Source: an uncultured Oscillospiraceae bacterium (GTDB lineage: Bacteria; Bacillota; Clostridia; Oscillospirales; Acutalibacteraceae). Taken from it: a stretch of DNA of 21,910 nucleotides. The stretch's first letter is position 1, and each line of letters begins with the position of its first letter. The stretch lies in NCBI GenBank assembly GCA_902492045.1, contig CABUKB010000018.1:1-21910 (forward strand), read 5' to 3'. The notes below the pieces were generated by a model that made no database searches, had not been told where the DNA came from, and was given only the letters and a program-made list of their open reading frames with translations. A program made the position numbers and the translations under genes. Of this stretch, positions 8,054-14,838 are shown in pieces.

Positions 8054-8082
8054 TTGACTTTTCCAGGCTCCTTGGATATAAT
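8054..8082 (+). promoter_or_regulatory. Promoter of tRNA-Lys
   Basis: TTGACT (8054-8059) and TATAAT (8077-8082) are separated by 17 bp, about 46 bp upstream of the tRNA. The -10 box sits inside a 7-bp inverted repeat, CTTGGAT 8071-8077 and ATCCAAG 8084-8090. Confidence 0.8.
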
Positions 8083-8127
8083 AATCCAAGTGGTCTTTTG
8101 GCGGAGTATGCAAAGGGCAAGCGATAC

Positions 8128-8203
8128 GAACCATTAGCTCAGTTGGCAGAGCACCTGACTTTTAATCAGGGTGTCCGGGGTTCAAATCCCCGATGGTTCA
8201 CCA
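8128..8203 (+). tRNA. tRNA-Lys (anticodon TTT)
   Basis: Acceptor arms GAACCAT (8128-8134) and ATGGTTC (8193-8199) pair fully. The anticodon stem CCTGA/TCAGG holds the loop CTTTTAA with anticodon TTT. The T-loop GGTTCAAATCC is canonical, and CCA is encoded at 8201-8203. It is a single-gene unit with its own promoter and terminator. Confidence 0.97.
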
Positions 8204-8209
8204 ACAAAA

Positions 8210-8258
8210 AACCGCATGAAATAGCCGTTTTTCGGTTATTTCATGCGGTTCTCTTTTG
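8210..8258 (+). terminator. Terminator of tRNA-Lys
   Basis: An 18-bp stem (8210-8227 with 8233-8250, one G-U pair) around a TTTTT loop begins 7 nt after the CCA end and is followed by CTCTTTT. An A-run before it would give a T-run on the opposite strand as well. Confidence 0.9.
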
Positions 8259-8589
8259 CCTTGAAATCGGTTTTGGCTACCTTTTGACAATTATGGAAGG
8301 CAAATCGGGCTTTAATGTTAGCAGCGACGTTTCAGTCCAGAGGTAATCGGCATAATCGGCCTGTTTTTAGTAAAAAAAAGGAGAAATCCCCACCTTGCAA
8401 AGCTATTAGTATCTACTTCCAGCAAAACAAGGGGCTAACCGTCTAACCGGTAGCTCCTTACACCTATGTTATGACCGTTTCTCTTGTGGATGTCAAGCCG
8501 TCCGCCCTGTTTTGGCGGGCGGTGTTTCTGTTTTTGAACTTCCTCTATGTGAATTCTATTTCACTTAAAGAATTTAGAATAGATTAGGC
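8259..8589. other. Non-coding AT-richer stretch
   Basis: I see no credible gene here. It contains an imperfect hairpin around 8432-8458 (GGGGCTA with TAGCTCC) without a T-run, and the terminator-like hairpin listed at 8498-8535. The composition is lower in GC than the flanking operons, and it leads into the promoter of the orphan gene at 8760. Confidence 0.5.
8498..8535 (+). terminator. Terminator-like hairpin upstream of the orphan gene
   Basis: CCGTCCGCC (8498-8506) pairs with GGCGGGCGG (8514-8522) over 9 bp with one G-U pair, followed by TGTTTCTGTTTTT. No gene is visible directly upstream, so it may terminate an unseen small RNA or be the remnant of a lost unit. Confidence 0.6.
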
Positions 8590-8618
8590 TTGCAAGCTCA
8601 AAACAAATGTTCTATAAT
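8590..8618 (+). promoter_or_regulatory. Promoter of the orphan gene
   Basis: TTGCAA (8590-8595) and a perfect TATAAT (8613-8618) are separated by 17 bp. The leader to the ATG at 8760 would be about 135 nt; I see no clear structure in it. Confidence 0.65.
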
Positions 8619-8759
8619 ATGTGTAACAAAGGTCAAAATGCCTTAGCGACTGCATAAATGTAGTGTTAAGTATGTAAAATGGGAAAGATGTTTTGAAGAC
8701 TGCTGATCCAAAATGGATATAGGCGACTTGGAAGTTTATAGGCAAAGGAATGAGGGATA

Positions 8760-9293
8760 ATGCCAATACAAAAAATGGAGGATATTATCAGGGAAGTTCT
8801 CACCGGCGATGCGCAAAAAAATGCCTTAGAGTTTGCCATGCACTTGAGGAAGAATGGCATGACGTTTGAAAAAGCCCAAAACGGCTATTGGAAGGATAAA
8901 CCTTATTGGCACATAAAATATAGAGACCAATATGTGTGTTTTGTTTTTGTCCACGGCTCTCCTGTGAAATATGTAGACGAGCCCGAGGGCTGGACTATTT
9001 GGACTGACGATAGCGAATCAAATTGGTTTTCAGATTATCCCTTGGATGAACCGATGAAACAAGTCGCATGGAACCATGTTGATGTGTGCGGAAACTGCAC
9101 CCCTGGCGGTCCTTGTGCTGGAGGTACCCGCAAAACGATATTCGGCAAGGACTTTGATCATGTATGCCGTACCACTATGGTCTTTATAAATCCAGATTTG
9201 AAAGCCTTGGCATGCTTGAAAAAACTGGTGGAAATACGAAAAGAGGATATCCTGTCGAAAAGTGAATGTTTCCGACAGGATACCCTGCTTTGA
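8760..9293 (+). CDS. Unrecognised 177-aa protein with a Cys/Gly cluster
   Basis: I do not recognise this family. No signal peptide or membrane segment is visible, so it should be cytosolic. The N-terminal part (about 1-40) looks helical. The middle is aromatic-rich (GYWKDKPYWHIKYRD and several further Trp residues). About residue 115 has CGNCTPGGPCAGG, followed by a Cys in DHVCRTT. This could bind metal or be redox-active. The C-terminus looks helical. The codon composition is clearly more AT-rich than the neighbours, and the gene is isolated behind tRNA-Lys with its own promoter, which suggests acquisition. The start ATG has GAGGG very close and AAAGGA at 10 nt. The real-gene call rests on the long frame, promoter and coherent protein composition. 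Confidence 0.75.
   Translation: MPIQKMEDIIREVLTGDAQKNALEFAMHLRKNGMTFEKAQNGYWKDKPYWHIKYRDQYVCFVFVHGSPVKYVDEPEGWTIWTDDSESNWFSDYPLDEPMKQVAWNHVDVCGNCTPGGPCAGGTRKTIFGKDFDHVCRTTMVFINPDLKALACLKKLVEIRKEDILSKSECFRQDTLL
9249..9281 (+). repeat. Inverted repeat over the 3' end of the orphan gene
   Basis: ATCCTGTCG (9249-9257) and CGACAGGAT (9273-9281) are perfect 9-bp arms, with AAA/TTT extending inside the loop. The repeat lies in the last codons of the gene, has no T-run after it, and may act as a weak terminator or mRNA-end stabiliser between converging genes. Confidence 0.5.
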
Positions 9294-9354
9294 TCTGGAA
9301 GGTTCCGGTAAGCATCAATTGATCAGGGGGAAAATGCCCACGATCTAAACGGTT

Positions 9355-10143
9355 TTATTCCAACAGATTTCTGGTCTTATCCGCCACAATATAGCCGCCC
9401 CGGACCGGAAACTCCTGTCCGTCATTATCCCCGTGGATGAACCGCCCCCCAATCAATTCGATCCGGCGGTCTCCGGAAAGATAGACGCATTCGTACCCAT
9501 AAAATGCCCGCAGGATGAGATCCGCCTGTTCCGCCCCCATCTCGGGGGTAATGGTCCAATCCGCCGCAGTGGGGGACGGCCAGTAATCCCCTTCGCCCTG
9601 CGGCTGCGCGTTCTTCAGCAGGACGGGGAGATCCGTCACCAGGCGGTGTACCATATCCGGTATCCGGGCATATACTTTGTCCATATACGTTTGATGATTT
9701 TCATTTCGGTCTATGGGAAACCGCTTTTGAATCAGGATGTCCCCGGTGTCGAAGTCCCGGTCCATCTTATGTGCGGTAATACCGCCGTAGGGCAACCCTC
9801 TCAAAATGATGACCGGCATGGGCCACGAACCCCTGCCGACCGGGAGATCGGAGGGATGAAAGTTCACCATGGGCAGCGTCTCGGAGACCGGCACTCTGTA
9901 ATAATATCCCGCGCAGACCAGCATCTCACAGCCGTTTTCCTGCAAATGGGCGATGTCTTGCGCGGTAATCCGCTGCGTGGTATAGGGAATGCTGTGGGTA
10001 CGAGCTGTCTCAATAACAGAGGTATTAAATTCCGTCACATTATCGGTGGGACAGGTGAAAATTTTCTGGATGATGCATCCTTCACGCAGCAGGGCATGCA
10101 GGACAGGGGCCAGCAGATCAATTCCCAAATAGGCAATCTTCAA
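9355..10143 (-). CDS. Formyltransferase-fold protein (Fmt-like)
   Basis: The 262-aa protein has the formyltransferase N-terminal fold, starting MKIAYLG. The Asn-His-Asp catalytic set is recognisable in the motifs NFHPSDLP and HKMDRDFDTGDI, so a 10-formyl-tetrahydrofolate-dependent transferase is likely. The C-terminal part has a short formyltransferase-C-like segment (RAFYGYECVYL). It is shorter than methionyl-tRNA formyltransferase (about 310 aa) and lacks the usual Fmt LLP-RGAAPI form of the active-site loop, having LPVGRGSWP instead, so the true substrate may be an amino sugar or another amine. The start is TTG at 10143 with GGAG about 10 nt upstream. It follows metQ by 83 bp on the same strand, across a hairpin, and may be the last gene of the Met T-box unit. 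Confidence 0.85.
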   Translation of the reverse strand: MKIAYLGIDLLAPVLHALLREGCIIQKIFTCPTDNVTEFNTSVIETARTHSIPYTTQRITAQDIAHLQENGCEMLVCAGYYYRVPVSETLPMVNFHPSDLPVGRGSWPMPVIILRGLPYGGITAHKMDRDFDTGDILIQKRFPIDRNENHQTYMDKVYARIPDMVHRLVTDLPVLLKNAQPQGEGDYWPSPTAADWTITPEMGAEQADLILRAFYGYECVYLSGDRRIELIGGRFIHGDNDGQEFPVRGGYIVADKTRNLLE

Positions 10144-10182
10144 TTCCCTTCATCTCCTCTGTCTATACATTAGACCGGCAAT

Positions 10183-10210
10183 CCCGGTCCGGGCATAGGC
10201 CCGAACCGGG
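10183..10210 (-). repeat. 12-bp hairpin between metQ and the formyltransferase gene
   Basis: Arms 10183-10194 (CCCGGTCCGGGC) and 10199-10210 pair over 12 bp with a 4-nt loop (one non-Watson-Crick position). No T-run follows on either strand. It could cap the metNIQ mRNA, or lower read-through into the gene at 9355-10143. Confidence 0.6.
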
Positions 10211-10226
10211 ACTAATTATTGGGAAA

Positions 10227-11024
10227 TCAGAACATGGGAATCGCATTTTCCCCAAACGTATCAATGATGAACTGGCGAACGGTATCGGATTGCAAAGCCT
10301 CCACCAGGGCCTGGGTCTTAGCGGCGGATTCCTGGCCCTCCCTGACGGCGACGATGTTGCCATATCTGGTGGATGAGTCTTCTTTTACCAGGAGTTTGTC
10401 GGTAATACCTGCGGAAATCGCATAGTTGCCGTTGGCAACGGCAAAGTCGACATCCTCGAGAGTACGGGGAACCTGAGCGGCCTCGGTTTCGACAATGTCG
10501 AGATGATGCGGATTTTCCTCAAGATCGTTTTTAGTCGCGGTGAGGCCGGAACCTTCCTTGATTTTGATCAGGCCGAGTTTCTCCAGCAGCTGCAGGGCGC
10601 GGGCTTCATTGGTGGTGTCGCTGGGAACGGCGATTTTGGCCCCGTCCGGGATGGTCTCCAACGAGGTGCTCTTGCCGGCGTAGACCCCCATGGGTTCGTA
10701 GTGAATATTGGCAACGGCCACCAGATGGGTGCCGTTTTCCTGGTTAAAATCTAGGAGATAGGGTTCGTGCTGAAAAAAGTTGGCGTCCAGGCTTCCTTCT
10801 TCCAAGGCTTTATTGGGCAAAACATAGTCGGAAAATTCCGTGATAACCAGCGTATACCCCTTTTCGTTGAGCAGGGGTTCCGCGGCTTTCAGGATCCGTG
10901 CATGGGGATCCGGAGAGGCGCCGACCGTAATGGTTTTATCGTCCGATTTGCCGCCGCAGGCGGACAGCGAGATCAGCAGCAGGGAGGCGAGGGCAACGGA
11001 AAGGACTCGAATTTGTTTTTTCAT
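10227..11024 (-). CDS. metQ: Methionine ABC transporter substrate-binding lipoprotein (MetQ/NlpA family)
   Basis: This 265-aa extracytoplasmic lipoprotein binds methionine and delivers it to MetI-MetN. The signal peptide has a basic start (MKKQIR), a hydrophobic core and lipobox LSAC, giving lipidated Cys23. The mature part carries NlpA-family landmarks: TVGASPDPHA near the start, the LDANFFQHEPYL stretch, and GVYAGKSTSLETIPDGAKIAVPSD. I start at ATG 11024 because it heads the signal peptide and follows AAAGAGG; the frame continues upstream without sense. It is 25 bp downstream of metI in the same operon, which a Met T-box controls. Confidence 0.95.
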   Translation of the reverse strand: MKKQIRVLSVALASLLLISLSACGGKSDDKTITVGASPDPHARILKAAEPLLNEKGYTLVITEFSDYVLPNKALEEGSLDANFFQHEPYLLDFNQENGTHLVAVANIHYEPMGVYAGKSTSLETIPDGAKIAVPSDTTNEARALQLLEKLGLIKIKEGSGLTATKNDLEENPHHLDIVETEAAQVPRTLEDVDFAVANGNYAISAGITDKLLVKEDSSTRYGNIVAVREGQESAAKTQALVEALQSDTVRQFIIDTFGENAIPMF

Positions 11025-11049
11025 GTTGAAAACCTCTTTCGCATCGTTT

Positions 11050-11730
11050 TTATTTGGTTCGTTTGTCAATGGCACTGGCCAGCAGGCCGAAAACAAACTG
11101 AATTAACTGCACAAGGATCACGAGCAGAATGATGGTGACGATCATCACATCCTGTTGGTATCGCTGATATCCGTAACGGATGGCGATGTCTCCCAGGCCG
11201 CCGCCTCCCACCGTCCCCGCCATAGCGGAATAGCCGATCAACGTGATGGTGGAAATAGAGGCTCCCCGGAACAGGGAGGGGATGGATTCGGGAAGCAGGA
11301 CCTTCCATACGATCTGCCATCCGGTAGCTCCCATGGCGCGGGCGGCTTCCACGACCTGGGGATCCACTTCTTTAAGGGAGGTTTCGGCCATGCGGGCCAC
11401 AAATGGGGCGGCACCGATAACCAAAGGGACGATGGCCGCTGCCGGCCCGATGGAAGTGCCGGTGATCAAACGGGTGACCGGAATGAGAGCGACGATGAGG
11501 ATAATGAAGGGAATGGAGCGGCCGATGTTGATTACCCAGCCCAGCACGGCGTTACATATGGGCATGGGATGAATGCCGTTCTTTGCGGTCACGATCATGA
11601 ACACGCCCAGGGGGAGACCGATGAGATAGGCAAACAGGGTGGCGGCGAATGTCATGAATAAAGTGGCGCCGGTTCCCTCGAGCAGCAGCATGCCGTATTT
11701 TTCCCACAGACCTGACAGAATATCAATCAT
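11050..11730 (-). CDS. metI: Methionine ABC transporter permease
   Basis: The 226-aa inner-membrane protein forms the methionine channel. It has about five hydrophobic helices, typical for MetI, and the binding-protein-dependent permease EAA loop (EAARAMGATGWQIVWKVLLPE) that docks onto MetN. The start ATG 11730 overlaps the metN stop as ATGA and lies 9 nt after AAAGGAGG, so metN and metI are translationally coupled. The frame upstream of this ATG is metN DNA in another phase. Confidence 0.96.
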   Translation of the reverse strand: MIDILSGLWEKYGMLLLEGTGATLFMTFAATLFAYLIGLPLGVFMIVTAKNGIHPMPICNAVLGWVINIGRSIPFIILIVALIPVTRLITGTSIGPAAAIVPLVIGAAPFVARMAETSLKEVDPQVVEAARAMGATGWQIVWKVLLPESIPSLFRGASISTITLIGYSAMAGTVGGGGLGDIAIRYGYQRYQQDVMIVTIILLVILVQLIQFVFGLLASAIDKRTK

Positions 11731-12482
11731 GTCATATCGCCTCCTTTCATGCCGAATAGCATTCGCGCCACCCGGCTCTGCGGCCCGGCGAAAACGCTGC
11801 TGGTATCGCCGCATTCGGCGATATGCCCTTCGTCGATGACCGCAACTCGATTGCAGATGGATTTGACCACACCGATTTCGTGGGTGATAATCACCACCGT
11901 TACCCCCAAGCGGCGGTTGATATCCACGAGCAGATCGAGTATAGAGCCGGTGGTCATCGCGTCCAATGCCGATGTAGGCTCATCGCATAGCAGGATTTTG
12001 GGTTCGCGGGCAAGAGCCCGGGCGATGGCGACCCTCTGCTTTTGCCCACCCGACAGTTGGGAAGGATAGGCGCCGGCTTTTTCAGATAAACCGACCAGCC
12101 GGAGCAATTCCTCCACCCTTTCCCGGATTTCCGGCTTGGGCCGTCGGTCGAGCTCCAGGGGAAAGGCGATGTTGCGCCATACATTGCGCTGCATCAGAAG
12201 GTTATAGCCTTGAAAGATGACGCCGATTTTTTTACGGTGGGCGATGGCGGCCTTTCCTTTTAAGGCACGGATGTCGGCGCCTTCGATGAAAATACGCCCT
12301 TGGGTCGGGGTTTCCAGCATGCCGATGCAGCGCAGCAGGGTACTCTTGCCGGCACCGCTCATGCCGATAATCCCGAAAATATCGCCGGGTGCAACTTCCA
12401 AGCTGACATCGTGCAAGGCGATCACATCGCCCCCGGAAGTAAAAGTCTTGGTCAGGTGTTCGATACGAATGAGGGGTTCCAT
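11727..12482 (-). CDS. metN: Methionine ABC transporter ATPase, short form without NIL domain
   Basis: The 251-aa ATPase drives methionine import. Walker A is GMSGAGKST (residues 40-48), the signature is LSGGQKQRVAIARAL, Walker B is ILLCDEPTSALD, and the H-loop is THE. Family members such as E. coli MetN have about 340 residues with a C-terminal ACT-like NIL domain that binds methionine and shuts down transport. Here the protein stops soon after the nucleotide-binding domain (GMKGGDMT), so that domain is missing, with no sign of it downstream. I start at ATG 12482, where homology begins; the open frame upstream runs through leader DNA and gives a Pro-rich stretch of no family. SD: GAAAGG about 10 nt upstream. 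Confidence 0.95.
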   Translation of the reverse strand: MEPLIRIEHLTKTFTSGGDVIALHDVSLEVAPGDIFGIIGMSGAGKSTLLRCIGMLETPTQGRIFIEGADIRALKGKAAIAHRKKIGVIFQGYNLLMQRNVWRNIAFPLELDRRPKPEIRERVEELLRLVGLSEKAGAYPSQLSGGQKQRVAIARALAREPKILLCDEPTSALDAMTTGSILDLLVDINRRLGVTVVIITHEIGVVKSICNRVAVIDEGHIAECGDTSSVFAGPQSRVARMLFGMKGGDMT

Positions 12483-12645
12483 CTGCTCACAGCCTTTCCA
12501 TATATCTGACAAGCCGATCCATCCGGGATCGGGCGGTGACGAATCCGGACATGGGACATGCGGGCCATGTTCCGGTGCGAGGCTGGCGTATTCTGGTTGA
12601 CCGACGGCCACTGGCGGTCTTGGACGCGGGGTGGATTTGATGAAT

Positions 12646-12975
12646 CTGTCCAACAAAAAGGCTCCCGTTCCCGAACATCATGACAAAGCACGATTTTCGG
12701 GGACGAGAGCTTGGCTTCGTGTTACCACCCCAATTTATCCGCACCTCACGGTGCGAACCTCCTCTGCTACGGGCAGAACCGCATCTGCCGATAGCATAGC
12801 GCGGTAACGGGCGCACCCGGCGCGGCTTTGGAACCGGGAAAGCCCGGACTTCAGCCGCACGACTCCGAGACCATGTTCAGCAGCGTTGTCATTACCCGTT
12901 CACAGCGGCCCGGGCTCTCTGGAAATGACGCGGAAGCCTACTCTTCTCATCTACGTCTGTGGCCATATCAATTTA
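12646..12975 (-). promoter_or_regulatory. T-box riboswitch, probable methionine specifier, controlling metNIQ
   Basis: Read on the minus strand, the leader has the T-box order. First come stem I elements: AGAGAG (S-turn-like) near 12920, then a candidate specifier ATG at 12874-12872 followed by a purine and GGAGT. A long variable region follows, then the conserved T-box core GGGGTGGTAACACG at 12732-12719 and a terminator. Uncharged initiator/elongator tRNA-Met should favour the antiterminator and switch on methionine import. The specifier fits the genes controlled. From 12483 to 12653 lies a further untranslated stretch in which I see nothing else. Confidence 0.92.
12654..12710 (-). terminator. 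Leader terminator of the Met T-box
   Basis: On the minus strand GCTCTCGTCCCCGAA (12710-12696) pairs with TTCGGGAACGGGAGC (12675-12661) over 15 bp with two G-U pairs, followed by CTTTTTG. Its 5' arm lies just after the T-box core, as expected for T-box attenuation. Confidence 0.9.
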
Positions 12976-12980
12976 GCCGC

Positions 12981-13009
12981 ATTATACACACGTTTTTGCC
13001 TTTCGTCAA
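12981..13009 (-). promoter_or_regulatory. Promoter of the T-box/metNIQ unit
   Basis: On the minus strand TTGACG (13009-13004) and TATAAT (12986-12981) are separated by 17 bp, placing the transcript start near 12975, at the head of the T-box leader. Confidence 0.85.
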
Positions 13010-13123
13010 GAGGATTTTTGTATTTTCCGGAATTTTCAATCCCGGTTGTTGTGACCAGAAAAGGGTGGGATTTGCACTTTTTCTAAAAATAACCACAAAA
13101 GAGGTTTTATTATTTGAAAAATA

Positions 13124-13132
13124 TGCTATAAT
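13124..13132 (+). promoter_or_regulatory. Extended -10 promoter of the ABC exporter operon
   Basis: TGCTATAAT (13124-13132) is a consensus -10 with the TGn extension; the -35 region is weak. It lies about 67 bp upstream of the first permease gene and diverges from the T-box promoter 115 bp away. Confidence 0.6.
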
Positions 13133-13198
13133 GGCAACATATTTGCCGCATTATATTGGGCGTTTAGCTGTTTTCGGCGATCGGAGAGGGGGAAGAAC

Positions 13199-13990
13199 AT
13201 GTCCGCATACCTGTACATGATTAAGATCCGGATACTGATATCGCTTACTTATCGTTTTGAAGCCATATTTTCGGTACTCATGCAGTTCATCGTACTGACG
13301 GTCAGTTCGTTTATATGGAAAGTTTTGTACAGCGGCCAGGCCGAGGTACGGGGCACCACCTTGGAACAAATGCTGGTGTATACGGTGCTGAGTGTCTTTT
13401 TGTCCTGTTTTTACAGCACTGGGGTGGAGGGGCGGCTTCGGTCGTCGATCCGGAACGGGAATGTTGCGGTGGATTACATCAAACCGGTAAACCTGTATGC
13501 GTTATACTTTTCGGAGGATCTGGGACAAATTGCCGTCAATTTTATGCTTAAGGGACTGCCGATCTTGATTTTCGGCGGTATATTTGTGGCGGTGCCGGTT
13601 CCCGCGTCGGTCCCGGGCCTGTGTTTGTTTATGGTCAGCGTGGTCTTCAGTTTCCTGATTTTGTGGTTTATCGCCGCTATTTTCGGTGTTTTTAATTTTT
13701 GGATTATCGACATCGGCCCGATCGGTACAGTGAAAGACTACATCATCCATTTTTTGTCGGGGTCGCTGATTCCGCTCTGGTTTTTTCCGGCTCCGGTTCA
13801 AAAAATCCTGGCGTTCACGCCCTTTGTGTATCTGTATCAGACGCCGATCTCTTTCTTTATCGGCAGAACGCCGCCTCAAGAGGCAGGGAGGATTTTAGCG
13901 GTGCAGGCCGTCTGGTGCCTCGCTTTCTTTGTCCTCTTTCAATGTTGCAAGAAAAAGGCGTTTGGACGAATTGTGGTACAGGGGGGCTGA
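13199..13990 (+). CDS. ABC-2 type exporter permease, COG4587-like
   Basis: The 263-aa membrane protein has about six hydrophobic segments (about 20-45, 55-80, 110-135, 145-175, 185-210, 230-255) and no signal peptide. Its sequence type (a short N-terminal cytoplasmic start, then LISLTYRFEAIFS) fits the uncharacterised ABC-2 permeases that always occur with a second permease and a COG4586-type ATPase. The substrate is unknown; export of a hydrophobic compound or drug is the usual guess. The ATG follows GGAGAGGGGG. The next permease starts 2 bp after the stop, so the genes form one operon and probably a heterodimeric channel. Confidence 0.88.
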   Translation: MSAYLYMIKIRILISLTYRFEAIFSVLMQFIVLTVSSFIWKVLYSGQAEVRGTTLEQMLVYTVLSVFLSCFYSTGVEGRLRSSIRNGNVAVDYIKPVNLYALYFSEDLGQIAVNFMLKGLPILIFGGIFVAVPVPASVPGLCLFMVSVVFSFLILWFIAAIFGVFNFWIIDIGPIGTVKDYIIHFLSGSLIPLWFFPAPVQKILAFTPFVYLYQTPISFFIGRTPPQEAGRILAVQAVWCLAFFVLFQCCKKKAFGRIVVQGG

Positions 13991-13992
13991 GG

Positions 13993-14814
13993 ATGAAGGT
14001 CATATCAAAACTCCGATACTATCTGTCCGTCGGGTTTTATACCATGAAGCTGAATCTGCAGGGACAGATGGAATACCCATCCTTTCTATTCGGCTGGCTT
14101 TTGGCCAATGCGTTTCAATTTTTAACCGGCATCGGAACCCTGAAAGTGCTGACCCTGCAATTTGAGACCATCAACGGCTGGACCTTTGAACAGATGGTAT
14201 TCATGTATGGTCTCGGGATCCTGGCGCATGCCCTCTCCACCGTGTTGTTTATTCAAACGTGGTATCTGGACAATCTGATACTGGAGGGCGGCTTGGACCG
14301 CATGCTCCTGCGGCCTATGGGCGTCTATTATCAGTTCTGTATTACCGACCTGAATACCATCGGTTTTACCGACCTGATCCCCGGTGTGATTATTTTTATC
14401 GCCGGGAGTATCCTGGTCCAATTTCAATGGACGTTTCTGCATGTGGTATACATCGTGTTCACCGTCATCGGCATGACGCTGATCCGCGGCGCGCTTTACA
14501 CCTATATCGGATGCCTGAGCTTTTGGGTCAAACGCAGCGGGATCCTCATCAATGTTATCAATGTCCTGTTCGGACGGGCAATCCAGTATCCGATGACGAT
14601 TTACAGCCGCCTCATACAGGGGCTCTTCACCTTTATCATTCCCCTGGGTTTTCTGGCCTTTTATCCGGCCAGCTACTTTCTGGACAAGGACATGGGTTTT
14701 TATATCCCGGGACCCGTGCCGGTGTGGACGCTGCTGATCGGCGCGGTTATGTTATGGCTGGGGCGGGCGATGTTTGTACTCGGGCTGCGTCATTACGACA
14801 GTGCCGGAAATTAA
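13993..14814 (+). CDS. ABC-2 type exporter permease, COG3694-like
   Basis: The 273-aa membrane protein is the second half of the channel, again with about six hydrophobic helices. The LEGGLDRMLLRPMG motif after the second helix pair is typical of these permeases and resembles the RSSIRNGNVAVDYIKPVN region at the same place in the partner, consistent with the two being diverged paralogues. Start ATG 13993 has GGGGGGCTGAGG upstream, overlapping the end of the first permease gene. The ATPase gene follows 24 bp downstream. Confidence 0.88.
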   Translation: MKVISKLRYYLSVGFYTMKLNLQGQMEYPSFLFGWLLANAFQFLTGIGTLKVLTLQFETINGWTFEQMVFMYGLGILAHALSTVLFIQTWYLDNLILEGGLDRMLLRPMGVYYQFCITDLNTIGFTDLIPGVIIFIAGSILVQFQWTFLHVVYIVFTVIGMTLIRGALYTYIGCLSFWVKRSGILINVINVLFGRAIQYPMTIYSRLIQGLFTFIIPLGFLAFYPASYFLDKDMGFYIPGPVPVWTLLIGAVMLWLGRAMFVLGLRHYDSAGN

Positions 14815-14838
14815 CCGGTGATGGAAGAGGGGGATATG

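Noticed and set aside
8181..8203. A tRNA-Lys 3'-end attachment site for an integrated element
   Set aside because: I found no second copy of the tRNA 3' end within the window, and no integrase gene.
8011..8346. A 111-codon frame across tRNA-Lys
   Set aside because: It reads through the tRNA, its promoter and its terminator.
9254..9260. A Spo0A-box match (TGTCGAA)
   Set aside because: It lies within the coding end of the orphan gene and is explained by the inverted repeat; a 7-bp match is expected by chance.
12483..12656. An N-terminal extension of MetN
   Set aside because: The extra residues are Pro-rich leader DNA; MetN homology starts exactly at the ATG at 12482.
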